A DNA stretch of 18,576 nucleotides from Anaerolineae bacterium (GCA_016783285.1 JADHWW010000037.1:1-18576), one strand, 5' to 3'. Counted from the first letter of the stretch, positions 5,197 to 12,499 are shown. Numbers and translations: made by a program. The notes: generated by a model not told the origin, from the sequence alone.

Positions 5197-7053
5197 TCAA
5201 CCCTGCGGCTCCACTTCTTCTTCTTCTTCTTCCTCCGGCTCCGCTTCTTCCTCCGGCTCCGCCGGAGGCTCGTAGCCGGGGCCGTAGTGATAGGCAGCCC
5301 GGCGGGGCGCGTAACGGCTGATAATCGTGTCGTGATAGAGCAGGTCGCCCGCCGCATCGTAGACTCGCCGCTCCACCACCACCGTCAGCCCGTTCACCGC
5401 CGATTGCCACCGGATCACCGTCCCCGGCGCTAATTCCTCGTCCAACTCGTAGATAGGCGGGCCGGGCTCGGTATCGTCGCTGATCTCCGGCTCCTCCTTC
5501 TCCACCCGTCGCCCATCACCGGTGGAGTAGAAGCGAAAGACCAGCCGGTGGTCCGCTTCCTCGATCTCGGTCTCAATCAGCAACGGGTAGGGCCGGTCGT
5601 TGGCAAACTTGAAGTCCACCTGCGGCGAGTAGACGGTGGCGTCCATCCCCACCCCTGCCCCCATCAACTCATAGTAGCTCACCCGATAGTGGTGGTACCA
5701 GCGACTGACGATGGGATAGCCGCCCCAGAAGGCAGCGCGAAAGGCGGTCGTAGAGACCTGGCAGATGCCGCCACCGACCTCGACGGCCAGTTGCTCGCCA
5801 GCGGTGATGAGGGATTCATCGTAACCGGCCTCGGCGCTTACCTCCCCCAGGTAGTGGTTGAAGGAGAAGGTGTCCCCCGGCGCGACGATCAGCCCATCGA
5901 ACTTGCCCGCCGCCAGCCGGATGTTGTGGTCGCGCCCGGAGGGAGAGCCGATGAAGTAGGAATTCCCTTCGGCCACCTGTTCGACGATGCCCAACTCCTC
6001 AGCGGTGGCGGTGTCGGGGTAGCGGGGCAGGACGGCCTGCACGACGAGCGAGATGTAGCGGTTGCCTGCTGCCAGTTCCTGCACGATGCGCACCAGGCTG
6101 GCCCCCACGTCAAGCGCACGGCCATCCGTGCTGGGGCTGATGGGCTCCAGTTGGTCTGTCCCCTCGTCGAAGTGGAAGCGGGCATCTATCGGCTCGATCA
6201 CCAGCGCCGGGGCCACCTCCTCCAGGTAGACCCGCAGCGGTTGCTCATCCAGTGCGATGTGCAACTCCCCACCTTCCGCCCGCACCACCAGCATCGTGGC
6301 CAGTTGCTCCGGCGGGAGTACCCACGGACCGGGGTCGCCCTCGCGGGGATGAGCGAGAACGAGCGTGAGCGGGCCATCCAGCAACACTTCAGCCTCGGCG
6401 CGGGCCGGTTCGGCGTCGGCAACGGGGGGCGGGGCCTCGCGGATGACCAGTTCCACCTCGGCAGGGGCCAGCCGGGTCACGACCGGGGCCAACGCTGCCA
6501 GAGTCGCCTCCACGTCCAGATAACGTCCGGGCTGGGCGGGGTTGACGACTGGGGTGACGCCGTCGAGGGAGAGCGTGGCGTTGGTGGGAGGCAGGTACAC
6601 CTGCTTGGCCAGTGCCTCCAGGTAAAGGCGGGCTACGCGCTCATCGTAGACGATGATGGGTGGGAACTCTTCGCCGTAAAACAGCAGCCACAGGTGGGTC
6701 AGCAGGTTGTCCGCCCGCGAGCGGCCGCGTCCCGCCTGGTAGGCCGGCGATAGCGTCGCCTGCGGGTCGAGCCGGAGACCCAGGTCGGTGGCCTGGACGC
6801 TCCAGGAGCGATCCGGCCCGCGCAGTGTCACCGAGGGCGCATTGAGCCCCAGACCATCTTCCAGCGCGGCGGCCGCCTGCTCGGGCCGCATCCCGCCTAC
6901 ATCCACACCCCACACCCACACGCCCGGGTAGATGCGGTCGGCGTGGTACAGTTCAAAGACCGCCACCGAGCCAGGTAGAAGAACGATAAGGACACAGAGG
7001 GAAAAAAGTAAGGCGCGAATCTTCATTTTGGTTGCGGCTGGAGGCCGCGTCAT
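5197..7053 (-). CDS. VanW family protein with PG-binding-type repeats and G5-like C-terminus
   Basis: Predicted surface protein of 618 residues. It has one N-terminal hydrophobic segment (residues 12-33), two regions resembling the putative peptidoglycan-binding domain found before VanW (about 55-205 and 215-345), then the VanW domain (about 375-505) with GDTFSFNHYLGE and GGGICQVSTT. A G5-like beta segment follows (about 535-592), and a very acidic Pro/Glu tail closes the protein (597-618). The family is named after a gene of glycopeptide-resistance clusters; its biochemical role is unknown, and nothing here suggests resistance. The ATG at 7053 overlaps the stop of the upstream propeller gene (ATGA), so coupling is likely; ATG 7026 (MKIRALLF) is an alternative start giving a more standard signal peptide. 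Neither has a clear Shine-Dalgarno sequence. Confidence 0.85.
   Translation of the reverse strand: MTRPPAATKMKIRALLFSLCVLIVLLPGSVAVFELYHADRIYPGVWVWGVDVGGMRPEQAAAALEDGLGLNAPSVTLRGPDRSWSVQATDLGLRLDPQATLSPAYQAGRGRSRADNLLTHLWLLFYGEEFPPIIVYDERVARLYLEALAKQVYLPPTNATLSLDGVTPVVNPAQPGRYLDVEATLAALAPVVTRLAPAEVELVIREAPPPVADAEPARAEAEVLLDGPLTLVLAHPREGDPGPWVLPPEQLATMLVVRAEGGELHIALDEQPLRVYLEEVAPALVIEPIDARFHFDEGTDQLEPISPSTDGRALDVGASLVRIVQELAAGNRYISLVVQAVLPRYPDTATAEELGIVEQVAEGNSYFIGSPSGRDHNIRLAAGKFDGLIVAPGDTFSFNHYLGEVSAEAGYDESLITAGEQLAVEVGGGICQVSTTAFRAAFWGGYPIVSRWYHHYRVSYYELMGAGVGMDATVYSPQVDFKFANDRPYPLLIETEIEEADHRLVFRFYSTGDGRRVEKEEPEISDDTEPGPPIYELDEELAPGTVIRWQSAVNGLTVVVERRVYDAAGDLLYHDTIISRYAPRRAAYHYGPGYEPPAEPEEEAEPEEEEEEEVEPQG
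5214..5261. repeat. CTT microsatellite and perfect 18-bp tandem duplication in the VanW tail
   Basis: A CTT run (5214-5232) overlaps two identical 18-bp units at 5226-5243 and 5244-5261 (CTTCTTCCTCCGGCTCCG on the + strand). They encode the repeated Glu/Pro/Ala tail of the VanW protein, and the unit length keeps the frame. Confidence 0.85.
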
Positions 7054-8198
7054 GGATACCAGGCGGGGATGGTATCGTCCGCCGAGTTGTTGGTCAGGTT
7101 CACCACATTGGAGCCGTCAGCGTTCATCACGTAGATCTCCACGTTGCCATCACGGTTGGAGTGGAAGGTGATCCGCGTACCGTCCGGCGACCATGCAGGG
7201 AACATATCATTTGCGTCGTCATCCGTTAGCTGTGTCATCTCGGAACCATTGGCGTTCATCACGTAAATCTCCATGTCGCCATCGCGATTAGAGTGAAAAG
7301 CGACCTGCGTGCCGTCCGGCGACCAGGTGGGGAATTCGCCAAGCGACGAACCGCTGTCCTCCATAGTCTTCAAGGAGTCACCGGCGAGAGCATAGATTTC
7401 GTATACACTCACATCCTCGAGGAAAAAGAGGGTATTCAGACTACCTGGGGAGGATTCGCTGGGCGGCAAACCGCTGTCCATCATCGTCTGCTCGGAGCCA
7501 TCGGCGTTCATCACGTAGAATTGGAAACCGCCATCGCGGGTGGATAGGAAGACGATCTGCGCCCCATCCTCCATCCATGCAGGGTATAAATCGAACTCCG
7601 AGGTATTGGTCAGGTTGGTCTGTGCGGAACCGTCGGCGTTCATCACAAAGACATGGAGACCCTCGTCGCGGTTGGATACGAACGCGATCTGCGTACCGTC
7701 CGGTGACCAGGCAGGGAACATCTCCTTTCCCGGATCGTCGGTCAGCCGAGTCAGGCCAGTTCCATCGGTATTCACTATGTAGATCTCCGAATTGCAGCTA
7801 TTGCTGAGGCCACAAGAACCAGGGTTTGGCTCGTCGCGATCGGAGATGAAAGCGACCTGTCTGCCATCCGGTGACATCGTAGGCCAATTATCCTCCAACT
7901 CGTGATTGGTCAGGTTGGCCTGCCCGGAACCGTCGCTGTTCATCACGTAGATTTCCAGGTTGCCGTCGCGGTTGGAGACGAATGCGATCTGTCCACCACC
8001 GCCGATAGGAGTCGGTGTTGGTGTTGGATTGGCTGTGGGTGTCAGAGTCGGAGGCGGCGTGGACGTCGGTGCGAGTGTCACAGTCGGGGAGGGCGTGGAT
8101 GTCGGTGCGGGTTCCGGTGTAGGCATTGCGTTGCACCTGATTGAGAGCAGTACGAGCAAAGTCAAGCCGATTGTCCTTAGAAACTTCCTGCGGTTCAT
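7050..8198 (-). CDS. TolB-like/PD40 beta-propeller lipoprotein, Tat signal
   Basis: Exported protein of 382 residues. The start ATG (8198) has GGAGG about 7 bases upstream. The N-terminus MNRRKFLRTIG fits the twin-arginine pattern RRxFL, followed by a hydrophobic stretch ending at C22 (LLSIRC), a possible but non-canonical lipobox with R at -1. Residues 25-65 are a Thr/Pro linker. The rest consists of PD40/WD40-like repeats of the kind PAWSPDGTQIAFVSNRD...YVMNADGS..LT: about six recognisable repeats plus one degenerate repeat (GSLNTLFFLEDVSVYEIYAL) near the middle, and a closing PAWYP strand. This suggests a six- or seven-bladed propeller. Such repeats are shared with TolB, but the rest of the Tol system is absent here; a surface binding role is likely. 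It ends in a 4-base overlap with the VanW gene. Confidence 0.85.
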   Translation of the reverse strand: MNRRKFLRTIGLTLLVLLSIRCNAMPTPEPAPTSTPSPTVTLAPTSTPPPTLTPTANPTPTPTPIGGGGQIAFVSNRDGNLEIYVMNSDGSGQANLTNHELEDNWPTMSPDGRQVAFISDRDEPNPGSCGLSNSCNSEIYIVNTDGTGLTRLTDDPGKEMFPAWSPDGTQIAFVSNRDEGLHVFVMNADGSAQTNLTNTSEFDLYPAWMEDGAQIVFLSTRDGGFQFYVMNADGSEQTMMDSGLPPSESSPGSLNTLFFLEDVSVYEIYALAGDSLKTMEDSGSSLGEFPTWSPDGTQVAFHSNRDGDMEIYVMNANGSEMTQLTDDDANDMFPAWSPDGTRITFHSNRDGNVEIYVMNADGSNVVNLTNNSADDTIPAWYP

Positions 8199-8247
8199 TG
8201 TCTTTCCTCCTTCCAAGTTCGAGCCAAGTTCGAAATAGTCGTTCTTG

Positions 8248-8943
8248 TCACCACGGTCGATATTCATCAGCGTAAGTGCGGGGGGGACGGGGGGAGATGA
8301 GCCGGATGATCGCCAGCCCGAAGACGAAGCCACCGATATGTGCCCACCAGGCCACCCCGCCGCTTTGGAGGACATCGGTGGCGGTCAGGGCGAAGAGACC
8401 ATTGAACAACTGGGAGATGAACCAGAAGCCCAGGTAAATCAGCGCCGGGACCTCAACGATGCGGATGAAGTAGAATATGGGCACGAGCGTGACGACGCGA
8501 GCCCGGGGATAGAGCACCAGATAGGCCCCCAGCACGCCCGCGATAGCCCCGCTTGCCCCCACCGTCGGGATGGGCGAACCGGAATAGACTACCAGGTGGA
8601 CAGCGCTGGCTGCCAGGCCGCCGAACAGGTAGAACAGCAGGTAGCGGAAGTGCCCCAGCCGATCCTCGACGTTATCGCCGAAAATGTAGAGGGCGAGCAT
8701 ATTGGATATCAGATGCCACCAGCCACCGTGCATGAACATTGAGGTGAACAGGGGTAACCAGCGGCTCAGCCCCCCGCCTTGCCAGAAATCGGCCGGCGCC
8801 AGTCCCCAAGACCAGATGAACTGATCCAGTTGCTCCGGTCCCAGGATGGACTCGAACAGGAAGACTAGCACGTTGAGACCGATGAGAGCCACGTTGACGA
8901 TGGGAAAACGGCGGGCGGGTATAGTGTCTCGCAATGGAATCAT
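8248..8943 (-). CDS. Rhomboid family intramembrane serine protease
   Basis: Polytopic membrane protease of 231 residues with about six helices. The catalytic serine is S131 in GASGAIAG and the catalytic histidine is H202 in AHIGGFVFG. The family motif HGGWWHLISN (H72, H77, N81) lies in the second helix, and the segment before it (FTSMFMHGG) is also conserved. Rhomboids cleave transmembrane segments of substrates; none can be named here. The ATG at 8943 is preceded by a GGAAGGAAG stretch. The gene is the first of three - strand genes for envelope proteins, with 49 bases between its stop and the start of the propeller gene, and it diverges from the ECF sigma operon. Because the anti-sigma factor of that operon is a membrane protein, a proteolytic link is thinkable but only a guess. 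Confidence 0.92.
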   Translation of the reverse strand: MIPLRDTIPARRFPIVNVALIGLNVLVFLFESILGPEQLDQFIWSWGLAPADFWQGGGLSRWLPLFTSMFMHGGWWHLISNMLALYIFGDNVEDRLGHFRYLLFYLFGGLAASAVHLVVYSGSPIPTVGASGAIAGVLGAYLVLYPRARVVTLVPIFYFIRIVEVPALIYLGFWFISQLFNGLFALTATDVLQSGGVAWWAHIGGFVFGLAIIRLISPRPPRTYADEYRPW

Positions 8944-8957
8944 AGATCACTTCCTTC

Positions 8958-9006
8958 CACGTCTCACGTTTCACGTCTCACGTCTCACGTTTCACGTTTC
9001 ACGTTA
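8958..9006. repeat. Heptamer array CACGTTT/CACGTCT
   Basis: Seven consecutive 7-bp units (CACGTCT, CACGTTT, CACGTCT, CACGTCT, CACGTTT, CACGTTT, CACGTTA) fill the divergent intergenic region between the rhomboid gene and the sigma factor gene. Confidence 0.9.
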
Positions 9007-9018
9007 TTACAGTATACT
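8991..9018 (+). promoter_or_regulatory. Candidate promoter of the ECF sigma operon
   Basis: TTCACG (8991-8996) and TATACT (9013-9018) are 16 bases apart and resemble -35/-10 boxes. The -35 part comes from the heptamer array. AGTATACT (9011-9018) is palindromic, so it could also serve the divergent rhomboid gene. Weak match, no other support. Confidence 0.3.
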
Positions 9019-9110
9019 ACACATAATACGAATTGCAATCTCCAGCTCCCATCCTTCCGAATAAAACTGCGAGCAAGGACGTTGAAGGGATAGAAAGGAC
9101 AATCAGCGGA

Positions 9111-9683
9111 GTGAGCAGCCGGTCGGCGCCGTCAGCAGAAACCGATGTTTCCAACCTGGAGCTGATTACCCAGGCTCAGCAGGGAGATAGGCGGGCCTTT
9201 GGTGAACTGGTCCGCCGTCACCGAGGGGGAGTCATCAACGTGGTGTACCGCATGTGTGGAGATGCAAACCTGGCACAGGACGCGGCACAAGAGGCCTTCA
9301 TCCGCGCCTGGCAGCATCTCCCCAGTTACCGGCCGCGCTCCCCTTTCCGCAACTGGGTGTATCGCATCGCCACTAATGTCGCACTGGACGTGCTGCGCCG
9401 CGAACGGGAGACGGTGGATGTGGACGCGCTGCCGCTGGCCGCTTCGGATGAGGGGCCGGAGGCTGCGGTGGAAGGAAAAGAGCGAGGCGAGCGGGTGCGG
9501 CAGGCGGTGCTGGCGCTGCCGCCAGCCAGCCGCTCGGTGCTGGTATTGCGGGAGTACGAGGGGCTCTCGTATCGGGAAATCGCTGACACGCTGGGTATCC
9601 CCATCGGCACAGTGATGTCGCGGCTGAACTACGCCCGCAACCGGTTGCGCGAGTCGCTGGCACCCTATCTGGAGGCGTTATGA
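9111..9683 (+). CDS. ECF-type RNA polymerase sigma factor
   Basis: Sigma70-family protein directing RNA polymerase to a small regulon. Region 2 runs from about residue 30 (FGELVRRHRGGVINVVYRMC) through AQDAAQEAFIRAWQHL to FRNWVYRIATNVALDVLRRE (residues 79-98). Region 4 is at about 132-185 (AVLALPPASRSVLVLREYEG, SYREIADTLGIPIGTVMSRL). No extra domain is visible. I choose the GTG at 9111 (190 residues), with AAGGA at 9095-9099 upstream; a TTG at 9033 in the same frame would add 26 unconserved residues and has no Shine-Dalgarno sequence. The stop overlaps the anti-sigma start (ATGA), the usual arrangement for a sigma/anti-sigma pair, and such factors commonly activate their own promoter. Confidence 0.9.
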   Translation: MSSRSAPSAETDVSNLELITQAQQGDRRAFGELVRRHRGGVINVVYRMCGDANLAQDAAQEAFIRAWQHLPSYRPRSPFRNWVYRIATNVALDVLRRERETVDVDALPLAASDEGPEAAVEGKERGERVRQAVLALPPASRSVLVLREYEGLSYREIADTLGIPIGTVMSRLNYARNRLRESLAPYLEAL

Positions 9684-10294
9684 CCGAACACGTGACGGCC
9701 TGGCTGGGAGCGTACCACGACGGCGAGTTGCGAGGGCGCCGCTTGCGGCAGGTGGAGGACCACCTGGCACACTGTGCAACGTGCCGTGCAGAACTGGAGA
9801 GACTGCGGGCACTGGCGGTGCTGTTGGGAGAAAGCCCCGTGGCCGAGGGCCTTATGCCACGCGAGCGCTTCGTGGCGCAGGTGGTGCTGCGGCTGCCGCG
9901 CCGCCCGGTGCGGACTGCCTGGCAGGGGGCGCTGGAGTTCGGCTGGCGACTGACGCCGGTGGGATTGCTCGGCGCGTGGGCCTTCATCCAGGCGGTATTC
10001 CTCGTGTCCGGTGTGGTGATGGGTGCATTGCAACTTGGCCTGGGGAGCGACGTAACAACGTGGTTGCTGCCCGCTTCGCGGCAAGGGTCGTGGCTGGCCG
10101 AGGTCTTCGGCCTCTCGGGCGCAAGTCTGAGCGATATTGGCCAGATCGCGCTGCAGTTGCTGGATAGTGGAGGGCCGTTGGGCTGGGGTGTCACGTTGAA
10201 TCTGGTATCACTGGTCGTGATTGGCCTGCTGTACTGTAGCTGGCTGGCCAGTTGGTGGGCTCGCCGCCAGCACCGAGGTGAGGGAGCAACGTGA
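9680..10294 (+). CDS. Membrane zinc anti-sigma factor (ZAS type)
   Basis: Holds the preceding sigma factor inactive at the membrane until a signal releases it. The N-terminus (LGAYHDGELRGRRLRQVEDH) and the zinc motif H28-x3-C32-x2-C35 (HLAHCATC) define a zinc-binding anti-sigma domain in residues 1-45. Hydrophobic segments at about 93-118 and 170-193 are membrane helices, and the stretch between them is moderately hydrophobic. The start overlaps the sigma stop by 4 bases and the end overlaps the GTG of the flavodoxin gene by 4 bases, so the three are translated as a coupled unit. The signal is unknown; zinc motifs of this type are redox-sensitive in some relatives such as RsrA, and a flavodoxin downstream makes a redox signal plausible, but this is inference. 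Confidence 0.87.
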   Translation: MTEHVTAWLGAYHDGELRGRRLRQVEDHLAHCATCRAELERLRALAVLLGESPVAEGLMPRERFVAQVVLRLPRRPVRTAWQGALEFGWRLTPVGLLGAWAFIQAVFLVSGVVMGALQLGLGSDVTTWLLPASRQGSWLAEVFGLSGASLSDIGQIALQLLDSGGPLGWGVTLNLVSLVVIGLLYCSWLASWWARRQHRGEGAT

Positions 10295-10953
10295 ATAAGA
10301 GGTCCGAGATCACCCGACGGCGCTTTCTGATGTTGGCGGGAGGGACGATTGGGGTGACGACGCTGGCCTGCTGCGGCCTAACCGCATTGGGCTTGCAGCA
10401 ACCGGCGCTGGAATTCGTCGAATCAAACTGTGGAGGTGAAAGTGAAATGAGTCTGAAGATTCTGGTTGCTTACGCCAGCAAGTGCGGGTCTACCGGCAAG
10501 GTGGCGGAGGCCATTGGACAGGTGTTATGCGAAGGGAGCACGGCGGTGGACGTGTGCCTGGCGAAAGACGTGACCGACGTGAGTTCCTATCAGGCCGTGG
10601 TCGTGGGCAGCGCCATCCGCGCAGGTCGGTGGTTGCCCGAGGCGGTGAAGTTCGTGGAGACGCACCAGGAAGCCTTGAGCCAGTTACCCATCGCCTACTT
10701 CGCCGTCTGCCTGACGCTGAAGGACGACACGGAGGAAAACCGTCGCACGGTGGCGGCCTACCTGGACCCGGTGCGTGAGATGGTGCAGCCGGTGGATGTG
10801 GGCCTGTTTGCGGGGGCGCTGGACTGCAGCAAGCTCTCCCTGCCACTGCGGTTGATGATGAAGGTGATGAAGTCGCCAGAGGGTGACTTCCGCGACTGGG
10901 ACGGTATCCGCGCCTGGGCGGCCAACGTGCGTCCAATGTTGTTGGGGGCGTAA
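10291..10953 (+). CDS. Flavodoxin-domain protein with N-terminal Tat signal
   Basis: 220 residues. The first 35 form a twin-arginine signal (TRRRFLMLAGG, then hydrophobic to about residue 35) containing an unusual CC pair (residues 27-28). From residue 56 follows a flavodoxin fold: KILVAYASKCGSTGKVAEAIG is the FMN phosphate loop, AVVVGSAIRAGRWLPEAVKF the second conserved block, and FRDWDGIRAWA the C-terminal helix. It resembles the HemG-like flavodoxin group, but protoporphyrinogen oxidase activity is not shown by context. The GTG at 10291 overlaps the anti-sigma stop. A second in-frame ATG at 10447 (M53) has a strong Shine-Dalgarno sequence, so a cytoplasmic form without signal may also be made. 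FMN proteins sent through Tat are folded and loaded before export. Confidence 0.85.
   Translation: MNKRSEITRRRFLMLAGGTIGVTTLACCGLTALGLQQPALEFVESNCGGESEMSLKILVAYASKCGSTGKVAEAIGQVLCEGSTAVDVCLAKDVTDVSSYQAVVVGSAIRAGRWLPEAVKFVETHQEALSQLPIAYFAVCLTLKDDTEENRRTVAAYLDPVREMVQPVDVGLFAGALDCSKLSLPLRLMMKVMKSPEGDFRDWDGIRAWAANVRPMLLGA
10432..10449 (+). promoter_or_regulatory. Internal ribosome binding site and ATG in the flavodoxin gene
   Basis: GGAGGTGA (10432-10439) lies 7 bases before the in-frame ATG 10447, exactly where the flavodoxin fold begins (MSLKILVAYASK). This is one of the best Shine-Dalgarno matches in the window, better than that of the upstream GTG start. Confidence 0.6.
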
Positions 10954-10965
10954 AGGAGAAAGTAT

Positions 10966-12036
10966 ATGGATCACATAAAAGTTCTGAAACGCGCTTGGGA
11001 GACCACCTGGCGCTACCGGGCACTGTGGGTCTTCGGCATCATCCTCGCGCTGACCACCGCCAGTGGGGGTGGCAGTGGCAGTAGCGGCGGTGGCGGCGGT
11101 AACGGTGGTGGCGGCGGTAATGGTGGCAACGGCGGATTTCCTCCACGCGGTGATTTCCCTTGGCCGCCCGGTGATATCTCTTGGCCTGAGATTCTACCCG
11201 AGGTCGTGAGCCTGCTGATTATTATCGGCGTTGGGCTGGCGTGCATGACCATCTTTCTGATCATCGCGGCAACGATAGCGCGCTACGTGGCAGAGACGGC
11301 GCTGATACGGATGGTGGACGAGCACGAAGAGACGGGCGAAAAACGCAGCGTGCGCCAGGGATTCCGGATGGGCTGGTCGCGTACTACATTCCGGCTCTTC
11401 CTGATCAAACTGCTGATCGGCCTGCCAGTGACGTTGGTCTTCATCCTGCTGTTTACGCTGGCGCTTGCCCCGCTGCTGCTGTGGGCGACGGGAGGCAGAA
11501 TTGCCGGTGTGATCGGCACGGTCGCTACCATCGGCCTGTTCTTCCTGCTCCTCTTCCTGGCCATCGTCATAGGCGCGCTGCTCTCACTGCTGATGAAGTT
11601 CTTCTGGCGGGCATGCGCACTGGAGGAGTTGGGGGTGATCGAGTCGATCCGCCATGGCCTCGCTGTCGTGAGGCGACACCTGAAAGACGTCGGGATCATG
11701 TGGCTCATCATGATCGGCGTGCAAATCGGCTGGGCTATCGCGATAATCGCCAGCACGATCGTGCTGTTCCCCGTCATAATCCTGTTGATCGTCGTGGGAG
11801 GAGTGCTCGGTGGTTTGCCGGCGCTCCTGGTGTGGGGACTGGCTGGCCTGTTCTTCGAGGGAGCGGTGCCGTGGATTGTAGCGGGCTTGATCGGTATCCC
11901 GATCTTCATTCTGGTGATGGCAGCACCTTGGGTGTTCCTGGGTGGACTGATGGAAGTGTTCAAATCCAGCACGTGGACGCTGGCCTACCGGGAACTGCGC
12001 GCCCTGGAGGGCTTAGAGACAGAGACCGAAGAGTAG
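10966..12036 (+). CDS. Polytopic membrane protein with glycine-rich loop, function unknown
   Basis: 356 residues. After the amphipathic N-terminus MDHIKVLKRAWETTWRYRALW and a first hydrophobic segment (about 21-32) comes a Gly/Ser/Asn-rich loop (residues 33-57), then PWPPGD-type sequence, followed by about six more hydrophobic segments (near 78-107, 140-165, 175-205, 245-270, 270-295 and 300-330). The pattern and the cytoplasmic loop EELGVIESIRHGLAVVRRHLKDVG resemble membrane proteins annotated as glycerophosphoryl-diester-phosphodiesterase membrane-domain or DUF-type, but no catalytic residues can be pointed to. AAAGGAG lies just before the ATG at 10966, 12 bases after the flavodoxin stop, so it is probably the fourth gene of the sigma operon. 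Confidence 0.75.
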   Translation: MDHIKVLKRAWETTWRYRALWVFGIILALTTASGGGSGSSGGGGGNGGGGGNGGNGGFPPRGDFPWPPGDISWPEILPEVVSLLIIIGVGLACMTIFLIIAATIARYVAETALIRMVDEHEETGEKRSVRQGFRMGWSRTTFRLFLIKLLIGLPVTLVFILLFTLALAPLLLWATGGRIAGVIGTVATIGLFFLLLFLAIVIGALLSLLMKFFWRACALEELGVIESIRHGLAVVRRHLKDVGIMWLIMIGVQIGWAIAIIASTIVLFPVIILLIVVGGVLGGLPALLVWGLAGLFFEGAVPWIVAGLIGIPIFILVMAAPWVFLGGLMEVFKSSTWTLAYRELRALEGLETETEE

Positions 12037-12115
12037 TCTGAGTTGGACGAGCCCGGTTTGGATTCACTACCAGACAGTCTATGAACACGAATGTCACGAA
12101 TGAGGAGATCACAAG

Positions 12116-12367
12116 ATGAGAAAGAGCGTTGAAGCTGAAAGCGTGCTGGCGCAGGAATTTACCTGCCCCCGCTGTAAGCATGCGGGCGCTCATGTTGAGC
12201 GATTGGCTATGTCGGGGACGGGTTTGTCTCGACTGCTTGAGATCCAGGCCCATCGTTACGCATTCGTCTCCTGCACCAACTGCGGCTATACTGAAGTGTA
12301 TAATCTGCATACGCTTGAGGGCAAGGATGATTTGGGGACGTTTCTCGAAATCCTCTTTTCAAACTGA
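12116..12367 (+). CDS. Small zinc-ribbon protein
   Basis: 83 residues with two CxxC knuckles, C17/C20 (CPRC) and C53/C56 (CTNC), separated by a basic middle (HRYAFVSC) and ending in GYTEVYNLHT. This is the layout of the DUF2082-like family of small nucleic-acid-binding zinc ribbons; the exact role is unknown. The ATG at 12116 has GAGGAGAT upstream. The 79-base gap before it holds two near copies of a 9-mer (ACACGAATG, TCACGAATG; 12085-12102), a repeat remnant. It may be cotranscribed with the sigma operon or separate. Confidence 0.75.
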   Translation: MRKSVEAESVLAQEFTCPRCKHAGAHVERLAMSGTGLSRLLEIQAHRYAFVSCTNCGYTEVYNLHTLEGKDDLGTFLEILFSN

Positions 12368-12382
12368 CCTGTCCTAGCAGCG

Positions 12383-12420
12383 CGACAAAGCCGGCCCCCA
12401 GAGTGAGGGCCGACCTGTCG
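12383..12420. terminator. Hairpin between convergent genes
   Basis: CGACA (12383-12387) pairs with TGTCG (12416-12420), and CGGCCC (12392-12397) with GGGCCG (12407-12412), giving a two-part stem with a small internal loop. There is only a TTT tail, so intrinsic termination is possible but not certain. It lies just after the zinc-ribbon gene. Confidence 0.5.
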
Positions 12421-12429
12421 TTTCCGGTG

Positions 12430-12443
12430 AGCACCGGGGTGCT
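12430..12443. terminator. Short AGCACC/GGTGCT hairpin
   Basis: A 6-bp perfect stem with a GG loop in the same convergent region. No U-tract follows on either strand, so it is a structural candidate only. Confidence 0.3.
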
Positions 12444-12456
12444 GACCTGGATGTGT

Positions 12457-12497
12457 CGGCACTTACGTTTTACGATTCACGCTCTCGCAAAGTGCCG
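12457..12497. repeat. Inverted repeat CGGCACTT/AAGTGCCG at the 3' end of the ATPase gene
   Basis: Perfect 8-bp arms (12457-12464 and 12490-12497) enclose 25 bases that contain degenerate heptamers (TACGTTT TACGATT CACGCTC). It directly abuts the stop codon of the - strand ATPase gene and may help end its transcript. Confidence 0.45.
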
Positions 12498-12499
12498 CC

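Noticed and set aside
3958..5321. Several + strand frames opposite the racemase gene
   Set aside because: Pro/Arg-rich shadows of a well-supported - strand gene.
5117..5410. N-terminal extension of the racemase to a start at 5410
   Set aside because: The extension is antisense inside the VanW gene; the ATG at 5116 has a perfect Shine-Dalgarno sequence and matches the family N-terminus.
5548..6753. 401-codon open frame on the + strand opposite the VanW gene
   Set aside because: It lies entirely antisense to a gene with clear conserved domains; no recognisable motif, a typical shadow in GC-rich DNA.
5197..7053. VanW gene as evidence of glycopeptide resistance
   Set aside because: VanW domains are widespread in bacteria without resistance; no vanHAX or ligase genes are nearby.
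8199..8247. Repeated AAGTTCGA in the propeller-rhomboid gap as a tRNA T-arm
   Set aside because: The gap is only 49 bases and no acceptor or anticodon stems can be formed.
8958..9006. Heptamer array as a CRISPR array
   Set aside because: Units are 7 bp and directly adjacent, with no spacers; no cas genes are present.
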